Positions 17,989-26,120 of a stretch of DNA of 64,000 nucleotides are shown one piece after another. Origin of the DNA: JAUWKC01 sp035529895 (GTDB lineage: Bacteria; Planctomycetota; Phycisphaerae; Sedimentisphaerales; Anaerobacaceae); NCBI GenBank assembly GCA_035529895.1, contig DATKVV010000070.1, positions 62,001 through 126,000 on the forward strand, read 5' to 3'. Both the position numbers and the translations under genes were made by a program. Numbering within the stretch: the first letter of the stretch is position 1; each line of letters begins with the position of its first letter. The notes beneath the pieces were generated by a model. The model did no database searches and was not told the origin of the DNA. It worked only from the letters and a program-made list of their open reading frames with translations.

Positions 17989-19389
17989 TCATTCCTGCCT
18001 GACAAACGCGCGCGAGATTCCGAACTTCTTTATTCTCCGGTACAGAGTTGCCTCGCTTATCCCAAGATGCCTGGCAGCTTCCGGAACGCAGCCCGAGGTC
18101 ATCTGCAATGCCTGAAGAATCAGGTTATGTTCCATTTGTTGGAGCGAGGGTATAGCCTCGGGCGTTTGTTTATCGATTCCGGCGTTAATTAGCTCGCCGG
18201 CCCGAGCGGAGGCCTTTGCCAATTCGGGCGGCAGCATGGCGGCTGTTAGCTCCGTACCGTTGTTTGTGATGACAACCTGGTCGATTAGATGCTCGAGCTG
18301 CCTGACGTTGCCCGGCCACTCGCACGCGTTGAAAACCTTCATTGCCTCCGGCGAGGCGGCGGACATATTCTTGCCATACTTGGCCGCCGCCAGGTCGAGA
18401 AAAAAACGCACCAGCAGGGCAATATCGCCGGGCCGCTGTCGCAATGGAGCAAGGTCGATGCTGACTACGCTGAGGCGATAGTAAAAATCCTCTCGAAGCT
18501 TGTTGTTCCTTATTTGTGCGTCCGGGTCCCGATTGGTCGCGGCTATTACCCGCACGTCCACAGTCTGGGCGGATTTTGCCCCAACGCGCTGGACTATATG
18601 GTCCTCAAGAAATCGCAGGAGCTTGGCCTGAACATCGTAATCCATTTCGCAAATTTCATCCAAAAACAGTGTCCCGCCGTTGGCCTGCTCACAGAAGCCT
18701 ATATGCTGCTGATGTGCTCCGGTGAACGCCCCCTTTTCATGGCCAAACAGGGCGCTTTCAATCAGCTCACGGGGTATAGCGGGCGCATTGACCGCGACAA
18801 AAGGCCCGTTGCTGCGTTTGCTGCATTCGTGAATAGCGCGGGCGGCAAGCTCCTTGCCGGTGCCGGTCTCGCCGAGAATAAGTACGGTAGCCTCCGTCGG
18901 AGCAACAGCTTCAACAAGTCTGTAGACATTGCGCATCGGCTCACTGCGGCCAATCATGCCATGGAAGTCGGTCCGGCGGGCGGCCCGCTGAAAAGCGTTA
19001 ACCTGAAGTGAAAGACGGTGCTGCTTAACGGCCTTGTCAATCTCGATGTGCAAGCGCTCAAAATCCAGCGGCTTGCAGATAAAATCATAGGCGCCGTTCT
19101 TGAGGCTTTTTACCGCTGTTTCAATGGAAGCATGTGCGGTAATCATTATGACCGGTACGTTTGGGAAGCGCTGTTTCAATTGGGAGACCAGCATTGTGCC
19201 GTCAACATCGCCCAAGGCGACATCAAGCAAAATGACGCTGGGCAGGGCGCTTTCGAGTTCCTTCCACATTGCGGTTGAACTTTCCGCGCCCCGGTGAGCA
19301 TATCCCCACTGTGCCACGTTATGTTCGATGATGGCCAGCAAATGCCGGTCATCATCCACGGTCAGAACCAGCGGGACAGGGTCTGCCAT
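17989..19389 (-). CDS. NtrC-family sigma-54-dependent response regulator
   Basis: This 466-residue regulator has three parts. A receiver domain (1-120) carries phospho-acceptor D56 in VILLDVALGD. An AAA+ sigma-54 interaction domain (about 140-380) carries Walker A GETGTGKE and the GAFTGA loop that contacts sigma-54. A Fis-type helix-turn-helix lies at the C-terminus (AARHLGISEATLYRRI). It activates sigma-54 promoters by ATP hydrolysis once phosphorylated. It is the second gene of an operon with the Hpt protein upstream (20 bp gap). A canonical -24/-12 promoter lies just beyond, pointing the other way (20147-20162) toward the hemerythrin gene, an obvious candidate target. Confidence 0.96.
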   Translation of the reverse strand: MADPVPLVLTVDDDRHLLAIIEHNVAQWGYAHRGAESSTAMWKELESALPSVILLDVALGDVDGTMLVSQLKQRFPNVPVIMITAHASIETAVKSLKNGAYDFICKPLDFERLHIEIDKAVKQHRLSLQVNAFQRAARRTDFHGMIGRSEPMRNVYRLVEAVAPTEATVLILGETGTGKELAARAIHECSKRSNGPFVAVNAPAIPRELIESALFGHEKGAFTGAHQQHIGFCEQANGGTLFLDEICEMDYDVQAKLLRFLEDHIVQRVGAKSAQTVDVRVIAATNRDPDAQIRNNKLREDFYYRLSVVSIDLAPLRQRPGDIALLVRFFLDLAAAKYGKNMSAASPEAMKVFNACEWPGNVRQLEHLIDQVVITNNGTELTAAMLPPELAKASARAGELINAGIDKQTPEAIPSLQQMEHNLILQALQMTSGCVPEAARHLGISEATLYRRIKKFGISRAFVRQE

Positions 19390-19409
19390 TTGGGTTCCTT
19401 TCGGGGCTG

Positions 19410-19769
19410 TCAGGGGCCGGCCAGCCGGGACTTCAGCCTCCTGGTTTCACGTTCAACCAGGCGCCGCAGCTTGTCTATACTATTGGCAATCGCATCCGGG
19501 TTTTGCCTGTCAGCCAACTGCTCCAATCGGGCAACGCTTCTGGAAATGCTTTCAAGGCGGTATGTTCCGGAAGTGCCTTTGATACGGTGGGCCTGTTTCT
19601 TTATTGCGGTGTAGTCTTTTACCTCAAGCACGTTCCTGATTACGTCGAGCTGCTGCGGCAGGTCATGCAGGTATTCCGCGGTAAGTTGCGCCCAGGCCTG
19701 GTCGGCGTCAGCGGTAGACGGCAGCCGCTGATTTGATGACGAGTCGAGAGTCTTGGCGATATCATCCAT
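19410..19769 (-). CDS. Hpt-domain phosphotransfer protein
   Basis: This 119-residue protein is essentially one histidine phosphotransfer domain, with phospho-accepting H61 in AHRIKGTSGTY. Such proteins pass phosphate from a hybrid kinase receiver domain to a response-regulator receiver. It is directly upstream of the NtrC-type regulator. A hybrid kinase with a C-terminal receiver lies at 23034-25415, so the three could form a kinase-receiver-Hpt-regulator relay; that pairing is inferred from position. Confidence 0.88.
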   Translation of the reverse strand: MDDIAKTLDSSSNQRLPSTADADQAWAQLTAEYLHDLPQQLDVIRNVLEVKDYTAIKKQAHRIKGTSGTYRLESISRSVARLEQLADRQNPDAIANSIDKLRRLVERETRRLKSRLAGP

Positions 19770-19914
19770 TCCTGCTCACCGTCCCGTACAAATCCGCCTC
19801 CGGCCGCGCGGCCCACAGATGGCTGCTTCGACGGCTCTCTCTAAAACCAGGTTGTTGGTCCGAAGACAAAGGTGGTATTCAGGTCTTTTTCCGAACAACC
19901 TATTACAGACGCCT

Positions 19915-19943
19915 ATTCTATCCAACCACGGAACCGCTGTCAA
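19915..19943 (-). promoter_or_regulatory. Sigma-70-like promoter of the hpt/NtrC operon
   Basis: Minus strand: perfect -35 TTGACA, 17-bp spacer, -10 TAGAAT. Predicted transcription starts near 19907, leaving a leader of about 138 nt before the Hpt gene. Confidence 0.7.
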
Positions 19944-20146
19944 GTTAATTTGGTGCATAACGTATACCGGCGGTCGTACCGATTGGGCTCGAAGAATTGA
20001 GGATTTGGACCCTGAAAACGCTGAAAAAGCGGGTTTCTGTGGGATTGTACACTCAAAATGAGGCGGTACTGTCAACTTGCAAAATCAATGTGAGACCGCG
20101 CGGCCAGCAGGGCTTGGCCGCAGGTCACAGCGGGCGAGTGCGGCTC

Positions 20147-20162
20147 TGGCACGTGTTTTGCT
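20147..20162 (+). promoter_or_regulatory. Sigma-54 (-24/-12) promoter
   Basis: TGGCACGTGTTTTGCT matches the sigma-54 consensus TGGCACG-N4-TTGCW, with exactly 10 bp between the invariant GG and GC. It points toward the hemerythrin gene and lies next to a sigma-54 activator gene. The predicted start near 20173 implies a ~390-nt leader. The surrounding stretch 19944-20567 has no supported gene. Confidence 0.8.
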
Positions 20163-20345
20163 TTCGGTATTGTGGACAGGCAACTGGCTTTGTTTTGCGA
20201 AAAGTGAGATTTACAGGCCAGGCAGGAAGGCAGGCTGGATTTTACCGTGGACATAATAAGGCACATTAAGCCAACGGCTCTCTCCTCTCCAAGCTGGGTT
20301 TGGAGTTGCGACCACAACCAACGACAAACCCAGCGCGAATACGAC

Positions 20346-20365
20346 CGCGGCGGCGCGCCGCCGCG
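20346..20365. promoter_or_regulatory. Perfect 20-bp GC palindrome in the hemerythrin leader
   Basis: cgcggcggcgcgccgccgcg is its own reverse complement. It lies between the sigma-54 promoter and the hemerythrin gene, so in RNA it would form a very stable hairpin. It is not followed by a T run, so it does not look like an intrinsic terminator. A second stem (ctccaa...ttggag) lies at about 20285-20303. Confidence 0.55.
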
Positions 20366-20567
20366 ATAGTAATAAGATAACGAAGGCCATGAACGTTATT
20401 ACCTGGAACCGGGCTTGAAGGAGCGTGCGGTCAAGCCTGTATGGCTTCGGTGGAGGTTGGATAAATGCCGCCCGGGAGCAGCGGTTTGAGCCGGGAGGCC
20501 GGCGCGATGCGGCTGCAGGGATTTGAGATTCCGGTTCTTTGAATTAACATCTTTCTCAGGTGACAAC

Positions 20568-21335
20568 ATGACAAACAGAGCTGAAAACAAAAAAGCTCAG
20601 ACACTGACACGCCTCTTGAAACGCATTGATTGTGGCGACAATCCCGAGCTTCTTCGCAAAGAAGCTCACCGACTCTTGCCCAACGTAGGCCCGGAGGATA
20701 TCGCCACAGCCGAGCAAAGCCTTATCGACGACGGTTATTCAGCCCAGGTTGTACAGTTGCTCTCGGCAATGTTCATGCTGATGGGAATACCTGAGGAGCA
20801 GGGCAGCCACCCGAGGGCATGGCTGCCGGCCAACCACGTTTTGCGGGTTGTCATGATTGAGCACGATTTGCTTCGGTCTTTCCTGGCTGATTTGGAGGAT
20901 GTTGTCGGGACTATAAGGCAAATGGCTTATGTAGCCGACGTCAGCTCGGAATTTCGCAAACTCGGCCATATCGCCGAGCACCTGAATGCAATGAAAAGAC
21001 ATATTGACCGGGAAGATGACGTCATTTTCCCGTCCCTTAAAAATCACGGCAGAATCAGCCTCTGTCAGGCGTTGGAGGGCGACCATATAACCATCAGGAC
21101 AGGAATTGATAACCTTCTGGGTCTATTAGTTTTGTTTAACGAAGTCAACCTTGACCAGTTCAAGTCGGGCCTGGTCGCTACAACGCGGCGCCTGGGGACC
21201 ACCATAAAGGAACACCTTTGCCATGAGGACGAAATACTTTTCCCGGTCGCCCTCGGAATAATCAACGACGCCAAGTTCTGGGAGCAAATGAAGGCTGTTT
21301 GTGACGAGTTCGGTTACTGTGGCGTTCACACGTAG
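20568..21335 (+). CDS. DUF438/hemerythrin HHE cation-binding protein
   Basis: A protein of about 255 residues. The N-terminal ~80 residues resemble DUF438 (PEDIATAEQSLIDDGYSA). The rest is a hemerythrin-like four-helix bundle with His/Glu metal ligands spread over EHDLLRSFL, HIAEHLNAMKRHI, REDDVIFPSL, EGDHITI and IKEHLCHEDEILFP. Such proteins bind a di-iron centre and sense or scavenge O2 or NO. The ATG at 20568 is preferred over the in-frame codon at 20523 because CAGGTGA precedes it. It is the first gene downstream of the sigma-54 promoter, which suggests stress-inducible expression. Confidence 0.9.
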   Translation: MTNRAENKKAQTLTRLLKRIDCGDNPELLRKEAHRLLPNVGPEDIATAEQSLIDDGYSAQVVQLLSAMFMLMGIPEEQGSHPRAWLPANHVLRVVMIEHDLLRSFLADLEDVVGTIRQMAYVADVSSEFRKLGHIAEHLNAMKRHIDREDDVIFPSLKNHGRISLCQALEGDHITIRTGIDNLLGLLVLFNEVNLDQFKSGLVATTRRLGTTIKEHLCHEDEILFPVALGIINDAKFWEQMKAVCDEFGYCGVHT

Positions 21336-21386
21336 CCAAGGTCCGGCGCCTGCTTGGTGCGGACCAGGCGGAAAGGATGCACCGCT

Positions 21387-21797
21387 ATGGAAGGCACAGA
21401 CACGAATCCGGATATTATACCTGCCGCCATACCCGGAAAGCTCACCGGGGCGAGCAGGGGGGTTGCTGAGGCAGGCAGAGATATAAGGGCGAATTCGACT
21501 GCTGCAGCCGACTGTGAAAAACTTGCCGAAGGAGCACCACAACATTTTGCCGGCGATGCTCGAAGGACCACTCAGGCAAAAAGACATCAGCGGATATCCA
21601 TATCACAACGTACTCGGAAGCGTTTTTTTGAATCGGCGGGCGTGCCGCACCACTCGGAATCTTCGCCGCGGCACACCGCAGGCGTGCTCGGGCCGGATGA
21701 ATGTTGTTTTCTGTCCGTTTGGAGCGACAAAAAGCACATGGCCGCAGCTTGCACTGTTAGGGCCAACAGGGGTGTTTGTGGAGGGCGTCGGAAATGA
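21387..21797 (+). CDS. Possible hypothetical protein, poorly supported
   Basis: An ATG behind GGAAAGGATG opens a 136-codon frame in the gap between the hemerythrin and isochorismatase-fold genes. The first ~55 residues look protein-like (MEGTDTNPDIIPAAIPGKL). The rest is rich in Arg/His/Ser and resembles an out-of-frame reading; another frame is open at 21514-21846. It could be a small real gene, a frameshifted remnant or chance. I recognise no family. Confidence 0.22.
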   Translation: MEGTDTNPDIIPAAIPGKLTGASRGVAEAGRDIRANSTAAADCEKLAEGAPQHFAGDARRTTQAKRHQRISISQRTRKRFFESAGVPHHSESSPRHTAGVLGPDECCFLSVWSDKKHMAAACTVRANRGVCGGRRK

Positions 21798-22435
21798 TAA
21801 TGCCCCTGATTACTTTCGGAAAGAAGCGCGTTATCGTGGACGTTGACACTCAAGAGCACTTTTTCACGGAGCGCGGTATTGCGCGTGTCCACAACCATCG
21901 GCAGGTCCTTGCCAATATCCTGAGGGTCGTGAAGTGGGCAAAGCGAAAAAACATCCGGATGATTTCCACCGCCCAAGTTCTTCCGAGTGAATATTCTTAC
22001 TGCAATTGCCGGCTCAATAACTTCGACGGCCAAAAGAAAATCAGCTACACGCTGCGCAGGAGCTACGTGAGTTTCGGCGCCGAGGACAACACGGATTTGC
22101 GACCGGATATCTTGGTGCGTTACGACCAGGTCATATTTTACAAACGCTGCTTCGACCCCTTTGAGGAGCCGCGGGTGGACCGTATGCTCAGCGAGCTGTA
22201 CGCGGACGAGTTTGTTTTAATCGGCGCCGCGACGGAGGGTGCGGTGAGGGCCACCGCACTTGGTCTTCTGGCAAGGCAGAAAAACGTGACCGTGCTGGTT
22301 GATGCGACCGGTTCATACAATAGGAGGGCGGGCGAGATTACACTCAGACTCCTCCAGGAAAGGGGCGCAAAGCTTATAAAGACACAAACGTTTTTGTCCT
22401 CTTGCTGTCTCAATTTGCAGACCAGCCACGTTTAG
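21794..22435 (+). CDS. Isochorismatase-fold hydrolase-like protein without the catalytic Cys
   Basis: A cysteine-hydrolase (isochorismatase) fold protein of about 213 residues. It has the strand VIVDVDTQEHFF carrying the first Asp, a Lys in VIFYKRCFDPF, and the C-terminal GAATEGAVRATALG...VLVDATGSY motif. In nicotinamidase-type members a nucleophilic Cys occupies the position that is Ala here, so a thiol-based amidase reaction is not expected; it may act as an isochorismatase-type enzyme or in binding only. The ATG at 21794 is chosen because GGAG lies about 10 bp upstream. It follows the hemerythrin gene on the same strand. Confidence 0.8.
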   Translation: MIMPLITFGKKRVIVDVDTQEHFFTERGIARVHNHRQVLANILRVVKWAKRKNIRMISTAQVLPSEYSYCNCRLNNFDGQKKISYTLRRSYVSFGAEDNTDLRPDILVRYDQVIFYKRCFDPFEEPRVDRMLSELYADEFVLIGAATEGAVRATALGLLARQKNVTVLVDATGSYNRRAGEITLRLLQERGAKLIKTQTFLSSCCLNLQTSHV

Positions 22436-23033
22436 ACCGACGCCGGAGGCAAGGGTGATAGTAGTCGGTTCTTGGGTAATCGCTTGGCAGCCTGCACAAG
22501 ACCTGTCATTGCTGAGAGGCCAAGGACTTGGCGGAGGCTATATATATTAGACATAAGCTCTGTTTCTATAGATAGATATGGCGTTTTTTCAACTTGCAGC
22601 AGGGCGCACGGGGTAATCGAGTTTGGGGCTTTCCGGGAGTCGAGCCGTAAAAAAGGGCCTCGGCCGGCGTATGAGTGTGGTTTGCTTACAGACCTTGCAT
22701 TTTCCGTCAATTCAAAGCCTCTATTTTGCCGTCAGTTCGGCGGGGGAGGGCTGTTGGTTTCCTTAATCCTCGTTCTATTATTAACTTGCATCGAACAGCA
22801 GAGCGGTGTATAATTGAAAATCAGCCAGAACAGCTAAAAGAATCCATTACTGTTGACCTGACAATGGCTGCCCTGGTGGTATCGGTCAGGAGGATAGCTA
22901 ACGCTATTGGGCTGGCGGCATTAGAGGAGACCATCGCCGATTGACATACCGAACAGGGTGGTTGTATTCTGCGCCAGGTTATGTGAGGGCGTTACGATGG
23001 ATTCGAGTACCTGATTGAGTCAGGAGGGATAAC
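22436..23033. other. Intergenic region upstream of the hybrid kinase
   Basis: No supported gene. Small open frames here lack ribosome binding sites and family features. Near the end a possible promoter (22941-22970) and a strong GGAGGGAT ribosome binding site serve the kinase gene. Confidence 0.5.
22941..22970 (+). promoter_or_regulatory. Possible sigma-70-like promoter of the hybrid kinase
   Basis: Perfect -35 TTGACA followed by TATTCT after 18 bp, about 65 bp before the kinase start codon. Confidence 0.35.
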
Positions 23034-25415
23034 ATGCGACAGGCGCGAGATGAAACCGAGCAAGCCAAGCGGCGCGTCGTGCAGGAACTCAAACCCAAAA
23101 AGGCTCAGACGCATATTCAGTTGCCCACAGGCAAACAGCACTCGAAAGCTGTCGCCGAACTACTGAGGGCTCACGAGCAACAGCTTGAAGCGGCGAACCA
23201 GCAGTTGCAGGCGCGCGAGCAGCAGTTGAGAGCCGCCAATCAACAGTTAAGGGCGCACGAGCAGCAGCTTGAGGCCGCGAACCGGCAGTTGCAGGCGCGC
23301 GAGCAGCAGTTGAGAGCAGCCAATCAGCAGCTAAGGGCGCATGAGCAACAGCTTGAGGCAGCGAACCAGCAATTGCAGGCGCGCGAACAACAATTAAGGG
23401 CCGCCAACCAGCAACTGCGGGCACACGATGAACAACTGCGCAAGTCGAACCTGGAGCTGGAGGAGCGCGTCAAAGAGCTGAACTGCTTGTACGGGGTAGC
23501 CAATTCTATCCAGAAACGCGACAGCATAGACGTTATTTTTCGGGACGTTCTTGAGCTAATCGTTTCAGGCTGGCGTTGTCCGAATATCGTACGCGCCAAG
23601 ATACGCTTCGATGGAAAGGAATACTGTTCACAGCCGTTCGAGCAGACGCCGTGGAGACTGACAAATGACATTGTTGTGGGCGGCCGGAAACGCGGCTCTT
23701 TGGAAGTATACTACATCGAGGAACGTGCGGCGCTGGACGAGGGGCCTTTTCTCAAAGAGGAGCGCAATCTTATCGACGGTATCGCCCGTACGCTGAGCGA
23801 GGCCGCCGAGCGCAAGCAGGCGGAAAATGCGCTGGCGCAGGAACGCAATTTGTTACGTACCCTGATAGACAACTTACCTGATTTCATCTATATAAAGGAC
23901 TCTGAAAGCCGCTTTACAGCCTGTAACGCCGCGGTCAGTAATTTTATGGGGGCAGCGACACCGGGCGAACTAATGGGAAAGACGGATTTCGACTATTATC
24001 CTCGAGAACAGGCGGCAGAGTACTATGCCGATGAACAGGAGGTTATACGCTCAGGCCGGTCTCTTCTGGACAAGGTCGAACCCAATGCGGGAAGCACAGG
24101 TAAAGTCAGGTGGATTCTGACCAGCAAGCTGCCGCTGCGAGACAGCCGGGGAAAAACTGTGGGAATTGTGGGTATAAGCCGGGATGTCACTGAGCTGAAG
24201 GAGGCGGAAAAGCGCCTTCAGGAGGCGAAGGAAGCTGCCGAGTTCGCCAGCAGAGCCAAGAGTCAGTTCCTCGCAAATATGAGTCATGAGATCAGGACCC
24301 CTCTCAATTCCATAATTGGTATATCCAAAACGCTGGGCCGATACAACACGGAAAATCTCACCTCCAACCAGCTTGAAGGGTTGGATATAGTGCACCGGAG
24401 CAGCCAGAGATTACTGCTGCTGATTAACGGCATTCTCGACCTTTCAAAGATTGAGTCCGGCAAAGTGGAGGTCAAGCTAAAGCCCTTTTCGCTGGACGCC
24501 CTGATAGCCGGGATTCGGAGCATGGCGACAAGCCTCAATGAAAAGGACGAAGTGGATTTCGTTATTGAGAAAAGTGATTCAGCGCCCAAGACGCTGGTCT
24601 CGGATGCTCAAAAGCTCCACGAGATTCTAACCAACATTATAAGCAATTCGATCAAGTTTACGGACCGTGGGCGAATCGTTCTAAGAGTATATGTTGAAAA
24701 TGACCGGCTGTACTTTGAGGTTTCGGATACCGGCATCGGAATATCCGAAAAGGACATCGGACGAATCTTTGAGGAGTTCACGCAGGTAGACAGCTCCACA
24801 ACGAGAAAGTACCCCGGCACCGGTCTGGGTCTGACCATTTCCAAGAAGATGGTGGAACTTCTGGGCGGTGAAATAAAGGCCAGGAGCAAACTCGGTCGAG
24901 GGACAACAGTTACCTTCTATGTTCCGGCGAATACCGAGCGGGCCGCATACGGCGAGGATGCCGCGAAAGCGGGCGAGCACGGAGGCCGCGAGAGTATCGC
25001 GGCCTCACAGGCTGTGCGCGCCGGCGCCGGTTTGGCTGTGCAGGAGTTTTTGCCCAAGGTGCTGATAGCGGAAGACGACGAGTTCAGCAGAGCTGCAATC
25101 AGGATGATGCTTGAGAACCGTTTTCAACTGATATTTGCCGAGGACGGCAAGGAAGTTGTCGAGAAGTATTTTTCCACCTCGCCGGACGTTGTTTTGATGG
25201 ATATTATGATGCCGATCGCGGACGGATATGAGGCTTTTGACGAAATAACGAGGAACGCCTCCAAGCCGGTCGTTCCGATTATCGCGCTGACGGCCAAAGC
25301 GATGAAAGACGACCGCGATGAACTGCTGGCTTACGGGTTTACCGACTATATTCCCAAACCTCTCGATGACGAGGTCCTCATAAAGACAATAGAAAAACAC
25401 ATAGCAAGGCGATAA
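23034..25415 (+). CDS. Hybrid sensor histidine kinase with N-terminal coiled coil, GAF-like, PAS and receiver domains
   Basis: A 793-residue kinase starting behind GGAGGGATAAC. Residues ~45-145 form a Gln-rich coiled coil of three near-identical 28-residue repeats (LRAHEQQLEAANQQ + LQAREQQLRAANQQ) plus a degenerate fourth. Then come a GAF-like region (~150-265), a PAS domain (~275-400), HisKA with H418 in MSHEIRTPLNS, HATPase_c with the DTGIGIS and GTGLGL boxes, and a C-terminal receiver with D723 in VLMDIMMP. No transmembrane helix is seen, so it is probably cytoplasmic and senses an internal signal. The C-terminal receiver would need an Hpt partner; one is encoded at 19410-19769. Confidence 0.96.
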   Translation: MRQARDETEQAKRRVVQELKPKKAQTHIQLPTGKQHSKAVAELLRAHEQQLEAANQQLQAREQQLRAANQQLRAHEQQLEAANRQLQAREQQLRAANQQLRAHEQQLEAANQQLQAREQQLRAANQQLRAHDEQLRKSNLELEERVKELNCLYGVANSIQKRDSIDVIFRDVLELIVSGWRCPNIVRAKIRFDGKEYCSQPFEQTPWRLTNDIVVGGRKRGSLEVYYIEERAALDEGPFLKEERNLIDGIARTLSEAAERKQAENALAQERNLLRTLIDNLPDFIYIKDSESRFTACNAAVSNFMGAATPGELMGKTDFDYYPREQAAEYYADEQEVIRSGRSLLDKVEPNAGSTGKVRWILTSKLPLRDSRGKTVGIVGISRDVTELKEAEKRLQEAKEAAEFASRAKSQFLANMSHEIRTPLNSIIGISKTLGRYNTENLTSNQLEGLDIVHRSSQRLLLLINGILDLSKIESGKVEVKLKPFSLDALIAGIRSMATSLNEKDEVDFVIEKSDSAPKTLVSDAQKLHEILTNIISNSIKFTDRGRIVLRVYVENDRLYFEVSDTGIGISEKDIGRIFEEFTQVDSSTTRKYPGTGLGLTISKKMVELLGGEIKARSKLGRGTTVTFYVPANTERAAYGEDAAKAGEHGGRESIAASQAVRAGAGLAVQEFLPKVLIAEDDEFSRAAIRMMLENRFQLIFAEDGKEVVEKYFSTSPDVVLMDIMMPIADGYEAFDEITRNASKPVVPIIALTAKAMKDDRDELLAYGFTDYIPKPLDDEVLIKTIEKHIARR

Positions 25416-25549
25416 CCCGGCATGCCGCTTTGGACAGACGGGGAACGCCGCGGTTGTTCTCAATAAAAAAGCTGCGGGGCAATTTGTCCGAGTTTCGTTT
25501 TTGATTCGGCCAAGCCGGCTTTGAAGTGATAATAACCGTCATTATTGTA

Positions 25550-26044
25550 TCAATGTTTTGCGGCCGGCGGTTTCCATAACGGTTTTTCTCTGCCGTCTCC
25601 TTCTGTATAAGAGATGCTGCCGGTTTCGACGTCCAGGAATACGCCTTTTCTTTCGGTGCCGCCCAGAACCGAATTTCTGACTGGGATTTGTTTTTCGCTG
25701 AGCAGTCGGGTGGTTGACTCGATGTTATCTCTACAAATACTATCGTCTTTCTTTTTCAGGACATTTCCGCCGCCGACCAGGCACACCTCAATGTCGTCCT
25801 TCTTTGCGCCCGCCCGGGTCATCTTGCGTATAAGTTCATCTATGGCATCTGCGGCGTATTTTGTCCTGTCCGGAGTTTCCTTGGGCGAGCCGCCGGGCAG
25901 CATAATATGCGCCATCGCCCCGACCCTGTGCTTGGAATCATAAGCGGCTATTACGATGCACGAACCTATTGCGAGGGACCTGAGAATTGTTTTCCTGCCG
26001 CCGAGCTTTACTTCTCCGGTGTTGACGTCGATAATCTTTTTCAT
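25550..26044 (-). CDS. cheD: Chemoreceptor glutamine deamidase CheD
   Basis: A 164-residue CheD-family protein: LAIGSCIVIAAYD contains the catalytic Cys and GAMAHIMLPGG the catalytic His. CheD deamidates glutamines of chemoreceptors and can interact with CheC. The Met in AMKKIIDVNTG is taken as start because upstream codons of the open frame overlap the TolC-type gene in another frame. It lies 76 bp downstream of the efflux operon, with no other chemotaxis gene in this window. Confidence 0.88.
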   Translation of the reverse strand: MKKIIDVNTGEVKLGGRKTILRSLAIGSCIVIAAYDSKHRVGAMAHIMLPGGSPKETPDRTKYAADAIDELIRKMTRAGAKKDDIEVCLVGGGNVLKKKDDSICRDNIESTTRLLSEKQIPVRNSVLGGTERKGVFLDVETGSISYTEGDGREKPLWKPPAAKH

Positions 26045-26120
26045 TGCTTTCGTGCCGCCCACAGTATTCTCAATTGGGTTCTCCAGACCCTGACGAGACA
26101 AGATTAGGCCGCTACGTAAG

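Noticed and set aside
20185..20210. A second sigma-54 promoter (TGGCTTTGTTTTGC)
   Set aside because: Only 9 bp separate the GG and GC, so the spacing is wrong.
20170..20567. A riboswitch (cyclic-di-GMP type) in the hemerythrin leader
   Set aside because: Stems are present but none of the conserved core bases of that class could be found.
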